Below are positions 33,581 through 42,191 of a stretch of 64,000 bases of DNA, in pieces (the stretch's first letter is position 1; each line of letters begins with the position of its first letter). Both the position numbers and the translations under genes were made by a program. Below the pieces are notes generated by a model. That model was not told the origin of the DNA and made no database searches. It saw only the letters and a program-made list of their open reading frames with translations. This DNA is from Kitasatospora sp. NBC_00315 (GTDB taxonomy: Bacteria > Actinomycetota > Actinomycetes > Streptomycetales > Streptomycetaceae), in assembly GCF_041435095.1 (NCBI RefSeq), contig NZ_CP108025.1, forward strand, positions 6,696,001 to 6,760,000. The letters are read 5' to 3'.

Positions 33581-33725
33581 GGCACCACTCTAGAGCGTCC
33601 CGGGGGCGGGGCCGGGCGGGTTCGCGCGGGTTCCAGCGGGCCCGGCCCGTCCGCCCACCGCCCCGCCCCGCGTCCTGCCGGCGGCCACCCGGCGGCGCAC
33701 GTCGGTGCCCGTCGGCGGGACCTCG

Positions 33726-34433
33726 CTACCAGGGCAGCGGGCCCTCGGCGTCGAAGTAGCCGCCGGTGGGGCCGTCGGGGCCCAGCTGTGCCATCCGGAC
33801 GATGATCCCGGCGCCCTGTTCGACGCTCTGGACGCCGGTGTTCCCGTTCAGGTCGGTCCGGGTGAAGCCCGGCTCCACCGCGTTGATCCGCATCTGCGGG
33901 AACGCCTTCGCGTACTGGACGGTGATCATGTTGACCGCCGCCTTGGACGCCGGGTAGGCCACGCCCGGGTAGGTGTACCGCGGCGTGCCCGGGGTGGTCA
34001 CCTCGGTCAGGGAGGCCAGGCCGCTGCTGACGTTGACCACCACCGGCGCGGCGGAACGCAGCAGCAGCGGCAGGAACGCGTGGGTGACGCGCACCGTGCC
34101 GAAGACGTTCGTCTCGAAAGTCCCGCGCATCAGCTCGGCCGTCACGTCGGCGGCGCCGATCACGCCGTTCGCGGCGTCCCGCTCCTCGACGCCGGCGTTG
34201 TTGACCAGCACGTCCAGCCCGCCGTCGCGCTCGACGGCCCGCACCGCGGCGTCCACCGACGCGTCGTCCGTGACGTCCAGGAGGACCGTTCGCGCGCCCA
34301 GCCGTTCGGCGGCCAGGCGCCCGCGTTCGGCGTCGCGGCTGCCGATGTAGACGGTGTGGCCCGCGGCGAGGAGCCGGCGGGCGGTCTCGAAACCGAGACC
34401 CTTGTTCGCTCCGGTGATCAGTGTGGTTGCCAT
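33726..34433 (-). CDS. SDR-family oxidoreductase under divergent MmyB-like regulator
   Basis: Encodes 235 residues from ATG 34433. It is a classical SDR with TGANKGLG, NNAG, the catalytic Ser in VVNVSSGLASL and YPASK. It resembles carbonyl reductase-like SDRs. The regulator gene starts 101 bp away in the opposite direction, and an 11-bp-arm inverted repeat lies between them. This is the usual arrangement in which MmyB-type regulators control one neighbouring SDR. The inducing compound is unknown. Confidence 0.9.
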   Translation of the reverse strand: MATTLITGANKGLGFETARRLLAAGHTVYIGSRDAERGRLAAERLGARTVLLDVTDDASVDAAVRAVERDGGLDVLVNNAGVEERDAANGVIGAADVTAELMRGTFETNVFGTVRVTHAFLPLLLRSAAPVVVNVSSGLASLTEVTTPGTPRYTYPGVAYPASKAAVNMITVQYAKAFPQMRINAVEPGFTRTDLNGNTGVQSVEQGAGIIVRMAQLGPDGPTGGYFDAEGPLPW

Positions 34434-34475
34434 GCCACCACGATGCGGCGGGGCCGCGGGGGCAGCCAGGTGTCC

Positions 34476-34508
34476 CGTCTTCCTGGGACCGCCGGTGCCA
34501 GGAAGACG
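34476..34508. promoter_or_regulatory. Inverted repeat, probable operator of the MmyB-like regulator
   Basis: CGTCTTCCTGG (34476-34486) and its exact complement CCAGGAAGACG (34498-34508), separated by 11 bp, in the 101-bp gap between the divergent SDR and regulator genes. Confidence 0.8.
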
Positions 34509-34534
34509 CGGCCGGGGTGGTGCACAGTGGAGCC

Positions 34535-35365
34535 ATGGCGACCACGGAGTTCGGGCACACGGTTCGGCGCTGTCGTGACCGGGTCTCGCCGGCGGCGGCG
34601 GGGCTGCCCGTCAGCGGCCACCGGCGCGCGGCCGGGCTGCGCCGTGAGGAGCTCGCCCTGCTGGCCGGGATCTCGGTCGACTACGTCACCCGCCTCGAAC
34701 AGGGCCGGGCGACCAACCCCTCGGAGCAGGTCGTCGAGGCCCTGGCCCGGGCGCTGCGGCTGTCCGGGGCCGAACGCGAGCACCTGTTCCACGTCGCCGG
34801 GCTCGTCCCGCCGGGACGGGGAACCGTCCCCGCCCACGTCACACCGAGTGTCCAGCGGATGCTGGACCGGCTGACCGGGACGCCCGTCGCGGTGAGCGAC
34901 GCGATGTGGACGCTGCTGCTGGCCAACCCCCTGTACACGGCCCTGATGGGGCAGTACCGCGGCGACGAGCGCAACGCCGTGTGGCGCACCTTCCTCGGCT
35001 CCGGCAGCCGCGTGCGCCACACTCCGGAGTCGCTGCGCGCGCTGGAGGCCGCGCAGGTCTCCCAGCTGCGGGCGACGGCGAACCGGTATCCGGCGGACCA
35101 GCGGCTGCGGCGGCTGATCGCGGAGCTCCGCGCGAACAGCGACCGGTTCGCCGGGCTCTGGGACTCCGGATCCGTGAGCCGACACGAGGCGTCGCGCAAG
35201 ACCGTCGACCACCCGCGGGTGGGCGCCCTGACGCTGGACTGCGACGTGCTCACCGTGGCCGGCAGCGATCTGCGGATCATGATCTACACGGCCGAACCCG
35301 GCACCGAGGACGCCGAACGCCTCGCGCTCCTCGCCGTCCTCGGCACCCAGGCGCTGGTCGGCTAG
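34535..35365 (+). CDS. Helix-turn-helix regulator, MmyB-like
   Basis: Encodes 276 residues from ATG 34535. The N-terminal XRE-type HTH covers about residues 30-80 (RREELALLAGISVDYVTRLEQGRATNPSEQVVEAL in outline). The C-terminal ~180 residues form the MmyB-like ligand domain (AMWTLLLANPLYTALMG, then NRYPADQRLRRLIAELR and a final LTLDCDVLTVAGSDLRI), which in characterised members is PAS-like and binds a fatty-acid-type ligand. It probably controls the divergent SDR and itself through the inverted repeat between them. Confidence 0.92.
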   Translation: MATTEFGHTVRRCRDRVSPAAAGLPVSGHRRAAGLRREELALLAGISVDYVTRLEQGRATNPSEQVVEALARALRLSGAEREHLFHVAGLVPPGRGTVPAHVTPSVQRMLDRLTGTPVAVSDAMWTLLLANPLYTALMGQYRGDERNAVWRTFLGSGSRVRHTPESLRALEAAQVSQLRATANRYPADQRLRRLIAELRANSDRFAGLWDSGSVSRHEASRKTVDHPRVGALTLDCDVLTVAGSDLRIMIYTAEPGTEDAERLALLAVLGTQALVG

Positions 35366-35698
35366 CGCCTGGTCACCGCCGCCCGTCGGCCGGGCACCGT
35401 CGGCCGGGCGCCCGTCGGCCGGCCACCGGGAATCCTGCCCGTCCCGGCGCCGGGAACCCTCCCGGCGGAGCCGTCGGATCCCGGCGTCCTGACCCGGCCG
35501 GGCGCGGCCGGGCGGAAAGGGGCGATCATGGATGCGTGACCTGCCGCCGGGGGCGGGGCGGACCGGGGCCGAGCGCGTATCCGGCCGTACCGGTGCCGGC
35601 CTCCCGGCGCGGCGTCGGCTCCGGCCGGGTGCAAGCCCCCTCCTTGCATGAATGTTCCGTGGTGCGTATATTCATGCCAAGTCCTAGGAGGGAACGTC
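35366..35698 (+). other. 333-bp gap upstream of argC
   Basis: Holds three imperfect 14-15-bp GTCGGCCGGGC-type repeats (about 35385-35428), then GC-rich sequence without a gene, and the argC promoter/ARG box at its end. Confidence 0.6.
35644..35679 (+). promoter_or_regulatory. argC promoter overlapping ARG boxes
   Basis: TTGCAT (35644-35649), a 17-bp spacer and TATATT (35667-35672) form a good sigma-70 promoter. The elements TTGCATGAAT and ATTCATGCCA form the dyad expected of ArgR operators, so ArgR with arginine would cover the promoter. Confidence 0.82.
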
Positions 35699-36727
35699 AT
35701 GGCATTGCGAGTCGCCGTAGCCGGAGCGAGCGGGTATGCGGGTGGCGAGGTTCTGCGCCTGCTGCTCGGGCATCCCGAGGTCGAGATCGGTGCGCTGACC
35801 GGTGGCTCCAACGCCGGTGCCAGACTCGGCGCGCTGCAGCCGCACCTGCTGCCGCTGGCCGACCGCGTGCTGGAGCCCACCACCCCCGAGGTGCTGGCGG
35901 GGCACGACGTGGTCTTCCTCGGGCTGCCGCACGGCCAGTCCGCCGCCGTGGCCGAGGAGCTCGGCGAGAACGTCCTGGTGGTCGACTGCGGCGCCGACTT
36001 CCGGCTGAAGGCCTCGGCGGACTGGGAGCAGTTCTACGGCTCCGCGCATGCCGGCACCTGGCCGTACGGACTGCCCGAGCTGCCCGGCCACCGGGCCGCG
36101 CTCAAGGGCAGCAACCGGATCGCCGTCCCCGGCTGCTACCCGACCGCCGTCTCGCTGGCCCTGTTCCCCGCGTACGCGGCCCGGCTGGCCGAGCCCGAGG
36201 CGGTGATCGTCGCGGCCTCCGGCACCTCCGGCGCCGGCAAGGCGGCCAAGCCGCACCTGCTCGGCAGCGAGGTGATGGGCAACGTCAGCGCGTACGGGGT
36301 CGGCGGCGCGCACCGGCACACCCCCGAGATGTCGCAGAACCTCACCCCGGTCGCCGGGGAGCCGGTCAACGTCTCCTTCACGCCGACGCTGGTGCCGATG
36401 CCCCGGGGCATCCTGGCGACCTGCTCCGCCAAGGCGAAGCCCGGCGTGACGGCCGAGGCCATCCGGGCCGCGTACGCCGAGGCGTTCGCGGAGGAGCCGT
36501 TCGTCCACCTGCTGCCCGAGGGGCAGTGGCCGCAGACCAGCTCGGTCTACGGCTCGAACGCCGCGCTGGTCCAGGTCGCCCTGGACGAGCACGCCGGGCG
36601 GATCATCGCGATCAGCGCGATCGACAACCTGGTGAAGGGCACCGCCGGCGGCGCGGTGCAGAGCATGAACATCGCCCTCGGCCTGCCCGAGGCGCTGGGC
36701 CTCCCCCTGATCGGAGTAGCACCGTGA
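35699..36727 (+). CDS. argC: N-acetyl-gamma-glutamyl-phosphate reductase
   Basis: Encodes 342 residues from ATG 35699 (RBS TAGGAGGG). The NADP loop is VAGASGYAGGE, and the catalytic Cys lies in VPGCYPTAVSLALFPA. The dimer-interface segment VSAYGVGGAHRHTPE is intact. It reduces N-acetyl-glutamyl phosphate to the semialdehyde, the third step from glutamate. First gene of argCJBDR. Its stop overlaps the argJ start (GTGA). Controlled by the ARG boxes just upstream. Confidence 0.98.
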   Translation: MALRVAVAGASGYAGGEVLRLLLGHPEVEIGALTGGSNAGARLGALQPHLLPLADRVLEPTTPEVLAGHDVVFLGLPHGQSAAVAEELGENVLVVDCGADFRLKASADWEQFYGSAHAGTWPYGLPELPGHRAALKGSNRIAVPGCYPTAVSLALFPAYAARLAEPEAVIVAASGTSGAGKAAKPHLLGSEVMGNVSAYGVGGAHRHTPEMSQNLTPVAGEPVNVSFTPTLVPMPRGILATCSAKAKPGVTAEAIRAAYAEAFAEEPFVHLLPEGQWPQTSSVYGSNAALVQVALDEHAGRIIAISAIDNLVKGTAGGAVQSMNIALGLPEALGLPLIGVAP

Positions 36728-37896
36728 CGAACCACCCCTCCATCGGTGTCACGGCGGCGAAGGGCTTCCGTGCCGCCGGCGTCACCGCCGGGATCAAGGC
36801 CTCCGGCACCCCGGACCTCGCCCTCGTGGTCAACGACGGCCCGTCGCTGGCCGCCGCCGGCGTCTTCACCTCCAACCGGGTCAAGGCCGCGCCGGTGCTC
36901 TGGTCGGAGCAGGTGCTCAAGGGCGGTCGGCTCTCCGCCGTCGTCCTCAACTCCGGTGGCGCCAACGCCTGCACCGGCCCGCTGGGCTTCCAGGACACCC
37001 ACGCCACCGCGGAGAAGGTGGCCGAGGAGCTGAAGCTCAACGCCGGTGAGGTGGCGGTCGCGTCCACCGGCCTGATCGGTCTGCGGCTGCCGATGGACCT
37101 CCTGCTGCCGGGTGTGGAGCAGGCCGCCGCGGCGCTCGCCCCGGACGGCGGCGAGGCCGCCGCGATCGCCATCAAGACCACCGACACCGTGCACAAGACC
37201 GCGCAGGTCACCAGCCCGGCCGGGTGGACGGTCGGCGGCATGGCCAAGGGCGCCGGCATGCTGGCGCCGGGCCTGGCCACCATGCTGGTCGTGCTCACCA
37301 CCGACGCCGAGGTCGACAGCGCCGGTCTGGACGCCGCGCTGCGGGCCGCCACCCGCACCACCTTCGACCGGGTGGACTCCGACGGCTGCATGTCCACCAA
37401 CGACACCGTGCTGCTGCTCGCCTCGGGTGCGGCCGGGACCGCCCCGGACGTGGCCGAGTTCGCCGAGGCCGTCCGCGCGGTCTGCGCCGACCTGGCCCGG
37501 CAGCTGATCGGCGACGCGGAGGGGGCGAGCAAGGACATCCGGATCGACGTCACCGGCGCGGCCACCGAGGACGAGGCCGTCGACGTGGCCCGGGTGGTGG
37601 CCCGCAACAACCTCCTCAAGTGCGCCCTGCACGGCGAGGACCCGAACTGGGGCCGGGTGCTGGCCGCGATCGGCACCACCTCCGCCGCCTTCGACCCGAA
37701 CCGGCTGGACGTCGCCATCAACGGCGTCTGGGTCTGCCGGGACGGCAGTGTCGGCGAGGACCGCGACCTGGTGGACATGAGCGGCCGCGAGGTGGTCATC
37801 ACCGCCGCCCTGAACGCGGGCGACGCCTCGGCCACGGTGTGGACCAACGACCTCACCGCCGACTACGTGCACGAGAACAGCGCCTACTCGACCTGA
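36724..37896 (+). CDS. argJ: Bifunctional ornithine acetyltransferase / N-acetylglutamate synthase
   Basis: Encodes 390 residues from GTG 36724, overlapping the argC stop by 4 bp. ArgJ moves acetyl from N-acetylornithine to glutamate. The precursor cleaves itself into alpha and beta chains ahead of the nucleophilic Thr in the segment GMLAPGLATMLVVLTTDA. The family motif NSGGANACTG is present near residue 77. With ArgJ the cyclic acetyl pathway operates, which fits the absence of argE here. Confidence 0.97.
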   Translation: MTNHPSIGVTAAKGFRAAGVTAGIKASGTPDLALVVNDGPSLAAAGVFTSNRVKAAPVLWSEQVLKGGRLSAVVLNSGGANACTGPLGFQDTHATAEKVAEELKLNAGEVAVASTGLIGLRLPMDLLLPGVEQAAAALAPDGGEAAAIAIKTTDTVHKTAQVTSPAGWTVGGMAKGAGMLAPGLATMLVVLTTDAEVDSAGLDAALRAATRTTFDRVDSDGCMSTNDTVLLLASGAAGTAPDVAEFAEAVRAVCADLARQLIGDAEGASKDIRIDVTGAATEDEAVDVARVVARNNLLKCALHGEDPNWGRVLAAIGTTSAAFDPNRLDVAINGVWVCRDGSVGEDRDLVDMSGREVVITAALNAGDASATVWTNDLTADYVHENSAYST

Positions 37897-37950
37897 CGGC
37901 CCGCGCCGCCGCGCGTCCGCACCCACCCACCCGAGCCGGAGACGTAGACC

Positions 37951-38883
37951 GTGCAGATCGCACCCAAGGGTGAACAGGCCCGCAACAACACCGCGTTGCC
38001 CAAGGCCCTCACCCTCATCGAGGCGCTGCCGTGGCTGGAGCGCTTCCACGGCAAGACCGTCGTCATCAAGTTCGGCGGCAACGCCATGATCGACGAGGAC
38101 CTGAAGGCGGCCTTCGCGCAGGACGTGGTCTTCCTGCGATACGCCGGACTGCACCCGGTCGTCGTCCACGGCGGCGGCCCGCAGATCAGCGCGCAGCTGG
38201 CGAAGCTCGGCCTGGAGTCCTCCTTCACCAACGGCCTGCGGGTGACCACACCGGAGACCATGGACGTGGTCCGGATGGTGCTGGCCGGCCAGGTCCAGCG
38301 CGAACTGGTCGGGCTGCTCAACGGCCACGGCCCGTTCGCGGTCGGGATGACCGGCGAGGACGCCCACACCATGACGGCGGTCAAACGCTACGCCGTGGTG
38401 GACGGCGAGGCGGTGGACATCGGCCTGGTCGGCGACATCGTCAACATCGAGGCCGGCGCCGTCAAGGCACTGATCGCGGACGGCCGGATCCCGGTGATCT
38501 CCTCGATCGCCCGGGGCACCGACGGCCACGTCTACAACATCAACGCGGACACCGCCGCCTCCGCGCTGGCGGTCGCGCTCGACGCCGAGATGCTGGTGGT
38601 CCTCACCGACGTCGAGGGCCTCTACGCGGACTGGCCGAACTCGGACGACGTGATCAGCCAGCTCGGCGCGAGCGAGCTGGAGGCACTGCTGCCGGACCTG
38701 GCCTCCGGCATGCTGCCCAAGATGGAGGGCTGTCTGAACGCCGTGCGCTCCGGCGTCGGCACCGCCCGCGTCCTGGACGGCAGGGTGCAGCACTCGCTGC
38801 TGCTGGAGATCTTCACCGACGAGGGAATCGGCACGATGGTCGTGCCGGACGACGAGACGACCGTGACCGGGGGCCTGGCATGA
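37951..38883 (+). CDS. argB: Acetylglutamate kinase
   Basis: Encodes 310 residues from GTG 37951. Amino acid kinase fold: VVIKFGGNAMID for the phosphate site, VVHGGGPQI for N-acetylglutamate binding, and the C-terminal NINADTAASALAVAL nucleotide region. The N-terminal extension (~25 residues, LPKALTLIEALPWLERF) is the helix seen in arginine-inhibited hexameric enzymes, so feedback inhibition is likely. The stop overlaps the argD start (ATGA). Confidence 0.97.
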   Translation: MQIAPKGEQARNNTALPKALTLIEALPWLERFHGKTVVIKFGGNAMIDEDLKAAFAQDVVFLRYAGLHPVVVHGGGPQISAQLAKLGLESSFTNGLRVTTPETMDVVRMVLAGQVQRELVGLLNGHGPFAVGMTGEDAHTMTAVKRYAVVDGEAVDIGLVGDIVNIEAGAVKALIADGRIPVISSIARGTDGHVYNINADTAASALAVALDAEMLVVLTDVEGLYADWPNSDDVISQLGASELEALLPDLASGMLPKMEGCLNAVRSGVGTARVLDGRVQHSLLLEIFTDEGIGTMVVPDDETTVTGGLA

Positions 38884-40115
38884 CGAGCAACGAACACCTC
38901 ACCGGGCGGTGGCAGCACGCCCTGATGGACAACTACGGCACCCCGCGGATCCCGCTGGTGCGCGGCGAGGGCGCCAAGCTCTGGGACGCCGACGGGAAGG
39001 AGTACACCGACTTCATCGCCGGTATCGCGGTCAACGCCCTGGGCACGGCGCACCCGGCCGTGGTCGCCGCCGTGACCGAGCAGATCTCCACCCTCGGCCA
39101 CATCTCCAACCTGTTCATCGCCGAGCCGACGGTGCGCCTCGCCGAGCGGCTGATCGAGCTCTTCGGCCGGGCCCGGCCGGACGGCGGCGAGGGGTACGAC
39201 GGCCGGGTGTTCTTCGCGAACTCCGGCGCCGAGGCCAACGAGGCCGCGTTCAAGATCAGCCGGCTGACCGGCCGCACCCATCTGGTCTCGGTCGACGGCG
39301 CCTTCCACGGCCGGACGATGGGCGCCCTGTCGCTCACCGCCCAGCCCGCCAAGCAGGACCCGTTCCGCCCGCTGCCCGGCGACGTCAGCCACGTGCCCTT
39401 CGGTGACGTCGAGGCGCTGCGCGCCGCCGTCACCACCGGGACGGCCGCGGTCTTCCTGGAGCCGATCCAGGGCGAGAACGGCGCCGTCCCGCTGCCGGAC
39501 GGCTACCTCGCGGCGGCCCGCGAGATCACCCGGGCCACCGGCACCCTGCTGGTCCTGGACGAGATCCAGACCGGTGTCGGCCGTACCGGTCTCTGGTTCG
39601 CCCACCAGGCGTACGCGGACATCGAGCCGGACGTGGTCACCCTGGCCAAGGGCCTGGGCGGCGGCCTGCCGATCGGCGCCACGGTGGCCTTCGGCCCGGC
39701 TGCCGACCTGCTGCACCCCGGCAACCACGGCACCACGTTCGGCGGCAACCCGGTGGTCTGCGCGGCGGCGCTGGCCGTCCTGGACACCATCGAGGCCGAG
39801 GGCCTGCTGGAGCACACCCGCAAGCTCGGCGAGCGGCTGCGCCTCGGCATCGAGGCGATCGGCGACCCGCTGGTCTCGCACGTGCGCGGCGCCGGCCTGC
39901 TGCTCGGCATCGTGCTGACCGAGCCGGTGGCCGCCAAGGTCCAGGCGGCCGCCCAGGACGCGGGCTTCCTGGTGAACGCCGCGGTGCCGGACGCCGTCCG
40001 GCTGGCCCCGCCGCTGGTGCTCACCGAGCAGGAGGCGGACGCCTTCCTGGCCGCGCTGCCCGGTGTCCTCCGGTCGGTCCGCGAGAGCGCCCCGCCCGCT
40101 GCGGCCCGCGCGTAG
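38880..40115 (+). CDS. argD: Acetylornithine aminotransferase
   Basis: Encodes 411 residues from ATG 38880, overlapping the argB stop. A fold-type I PLP enzyme: FFANSGAEANEAAFK, DEIQTGVGRTG (cofactor Asp) and VTLAKGLGGGLPIGA with the Schiff-base lysine. It converts N-acetylglutamate semialdehyde to N-acetylornithine with glutamate as amino donor. Length and motifs are normal. It is followed after 18 bp by argR. Confidence 0.97.
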   Translation: MTSNEHLTGRWQHALMDNYGTPRIPLVRGEGAKLWDADGKEYTDFIAGIAVNALGTAHPAVVAAVTEQISTLGHISNLFIAEPTVRLAERLIELFGRARPDGGEGYDGRVFFANSGAEANEAAFKISRLTGRTHLVSVDGAFHGRTMGALSLTAQPAKQDPFRPLPGDVSHVPFGDVEALRAAVTTGTAAVFLEPIQGENGAVPLPDGYLAAAREITRATGTLLVLDEIQTGVGRTGLWFAHQAYADIEPDVVTLAKGLGGGLPIGATVAFGPAADLLHPGNHGTTFGGNPVVCAAALAVLDTIEAEGLLEHTRKLGERLRLGIEAIGDPLVSHVRGAGLLLGIVLTEPVAAKVQAAAQDAGFLVNAAVPDAVRLAPPLVLTEQEADAFLAALPGVLRSVRESAPPAAARA

Positions 40116-40133
40116 TCCGGGAGAATCATTCAT

Positions 40134-40679
40134 ATGACCGCACCCCACTCCGGCCAGCCCGCCGCCGGGCCGATGTCGCAGGTCCCGCAGACCCGCGCCG
40201 CGCGCCACCGGCGGATCGTGGACCTGTTGACCCGTCAGCCCGTGCGGTCGCAGAGCCAGCTCGCCAAGCTGCTCGCCGACGACGGACTGGTCGTCACCCA
40301 GGCCACCCTCTCCCGGGATCTGGACGAACTGGGCGCGGTGAAGATCCGCAACCGGGACGGCGCGCTCATCTACGCCGTCCCGGCCGAGGGCGGCGACCGC
40401 ACGCCGCGCGCCCCGATGGGGGAGTCGGCCAGCGAGGGCCGGATGGCCCGACTGGCCGGCGAGCTGATGGTCTCGGCCACCGCCTCCGGCAACCTGGTGG
40501 TGCTGCGCACCCCGCCCGGCGCGGCGCAGTTCCTCGCCTCGGCGATCGACCAGGCGGAGGTGTTCGAGATCATCGGCACCATCGCGGGCGACGACACGGT
40601 CCTGCTGATCAGCCGGGACCCGGCCGGCGGCCAGGCACTGGCCGACCACCTGATGCAGCTCGCCCAGACCCGCTCCTAG
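40134..40679 (+). CDS. argR: Arginine repressor
   Basis: Encodes 181 residues from ATG 40134. An N-terminal winged helix (~25-95) carries the family motif QSQLAKLLADDGLVVTQATLSRDLDELGAVK, given here in outline. The C-terminal oligomerisation/arginine-binding domain has LVVLRTPPGAAQFLASAID and the GTIAGDDTVLLI arginine site. It should act on the ARG boxes before argC and argG. The N-terminal ~25 residues are an unconserved extension. Confidence 0.96.
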   Translation: MTAPHSGQPAAGPMSQVPQTRAARHRRIVDLLTRQPVRSQSQLAKLLADDGLVVTQATLSRDLDELGAVKIRNRDGALIYAVPAEGGDRTPRAPMGESASEGRMARLAGELMVSATASGNLVVLRTPPGAAQFLASAIDQAEVFEIIGTIAGDDTVLLISRDPAGGQALADHLMQLAQTRS

Positions 40680-40826
40680 CGGTCTCCCGCCGGAGGCCGG
40701 CCCCGAGGCGGGCGCGGTCACCGCCGCCGGCCGCCGGGGGAGCCCCGCGCCGAGGCGGTCGGCGCCCCGGGAGCGGCCCCGCCCGCGACGGCCCTGGTGA
40801 AGCGGCGCGGCCATGCCCGTCCGGCT

Positions 40827-40860
40827 TTGAGTTTCATACGGTGTCGTGCATACTTATACC
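40827..40860 (+). promoter_or_regulatory. argG promoter with ARG-box-like dyads
   Basis: TTGAGT (40827-40832) and CATACT (40849-40854) give a 16-bp-spaced promoter. TTTCATAC and GTGCATACTTATAC repeats across it resemble ARG-box half-sites, less perfectly than at argC. Confidence 0.6.
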
Positions 40861-40924
40861 TAGCAGTGCATGGGGGATCCCGGCTCTGCGCCCTGTTCGC
40901 ATTCCGTTCGTGAAGGAGAAAGCC

Positions 40925-42118
40925 GTGACCGAGCGCGTCGTACTCGCCTATTCGGGCGGTCTGGACACGTCCGTCTGCATCGGCTGGATCGCCGAGGAGA
41001 CCGGTGCCGAGGTCATCGCCGTCGCGGTCGACGTCGGCCAGGGCGGCGAGGACCTGGACGCCATCCGTCAGCGGGCGCTGGACTGCGGCGCCGTCGAGGC
41101 CGAGGTCGCCGTGGCCCGCGACGAGTTCGCGGACGAGTACTGCCTCCCCGCCATCAAGGCCAACGCGCTGTACCAGGGCCAGTACCCGCTGGTCTCCGCG
41201 CTGTCCCGCCCGGCGATCGTCAAGCACCTGGTCGCCGCCGCCAAGAAGCACGGCGCCGGCATCGTCGCCCACGGCTGCACCGGCAAGGGCAACGACCAGG
41301 TCCGCTTCGAGGTCGGCATCCAGTCGCTGGCCCCCGAGCTGAAGTGCATCGCCCCGGTCCGCGACTACGCGATGACCCGTGACAAGGCGATCGCCTTCGC
41401 GGAGGCCAAGAACCTCCCGATCGTGACCACCAAGAAGAACCCGTACTCGATCGACCAGAACGTCTTCGGTCGCGCCGTCGAGACGGGCTTCCTGGAGGAC
41501 ATCTGGAACGCCCCGATCGAGGACGTCTACGAGTACACCCAGAACCCGGCCACCCCGCGTGAGGCCGACACGGTCGTCATCACCTTCGAGGCCGGCGTGC
41601 CGGTCGCGATCGACGGCCGCAAGGTGACGGTGCTCCAGGCGATCGAGGAGCTCAACAAGCGCGCCGGCGCGCAGGGCGTGGGCCGGCTCGACATGGTCGA
41701 GGACCGCCTCGTCGGCATCAAGTCCCGCGAGATCTACGAGGCCCCCGGCGCGATCGCCCTGATCACCGCCCACCAGGCCCTGGAGAACGTCACCGTCGAG
41801 CGCGAGCTGGCCCGCTACAAGCGGCAGGTCGAGCAGCGCTGGGCCGAGCTGGTCTACGACGGCCTCTGGTTCTCCCCGCTCAAGCGCGCCCTGGACGGCT
41901 TCATCAACGAGGCCAACCAGCACGTCTCCGGCGAGATCCGGCTCGTGCTGCACGGCGGCCGCGCGGTCGTCGACGGACGCAAGTCGGACCAGTCGCTGTA
42001 CGACTTCAACCTGGCGACCTACGACACCGGCGACACCTTCGACCAGTCGATGTCCAAGGGCTTCATCGAGATCTTCGGCCTCTCCTCCAAGATCGCGGCC
42101 CGCCGCGACCAGGCCTGA
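40925..42118 (+). CDS. argG: Argininosuccinate synthase
   Basis: Encodes 397 residues from GTG 40925 with an AAGGAG RBS. The ATP-pyrophosphatase loop is LAYSGGLDTSVCIGW. VAHGCTGKGNDQVRFE and KKNPYSIDQNVFGRA are the citrulline/aspartate-binding signatures. It joins citrulline and aspartate with ATP. It starts 245 bp after argR under its own promoter and is followed after 73 bp by argH. Confidence 0.98.
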   Translation: MTERVVLAYSGGLDTSVCIGWIAEETGAEVIAVAVDVGQGGEDLDAIRQRALDCGAVEAEVAVARDEFADEYCLPAIKANALYQGQYPLVSALSRPAIVKHLVAAAKKHGAGIVAHGCTGKGNDQVRFEVGIQSLAPELKCIAPVRDYAMTRDKAIAFAEAKNLPIVTTKKNPYSIDQNVFGRAVETGFLEDIWNAPIEDVYEYTQNPATPREADTVVITFEAGVPVAIDGRKVTVLQAIEELNKRAGAQGVGRLDMVEDRLVGIKSREIYEAPGAIALITAHQALENVTVERELARYKRQVEQRWAELVYDGLWFSPLKRALDGFINEANQHVSGEIRLVLHGGRAVVDGRKSDQSLYDFNLATYDTGDTFDQSMSKGFIEIFGLSSKIAARRDQA

Positions 42119-42191
42119 CCGGATCCGCCCACGGTCCCGGCTGCACCCCGGCAGCCGGGACCTCCCGCTACCCACGCAAGGAGCCCACGCG

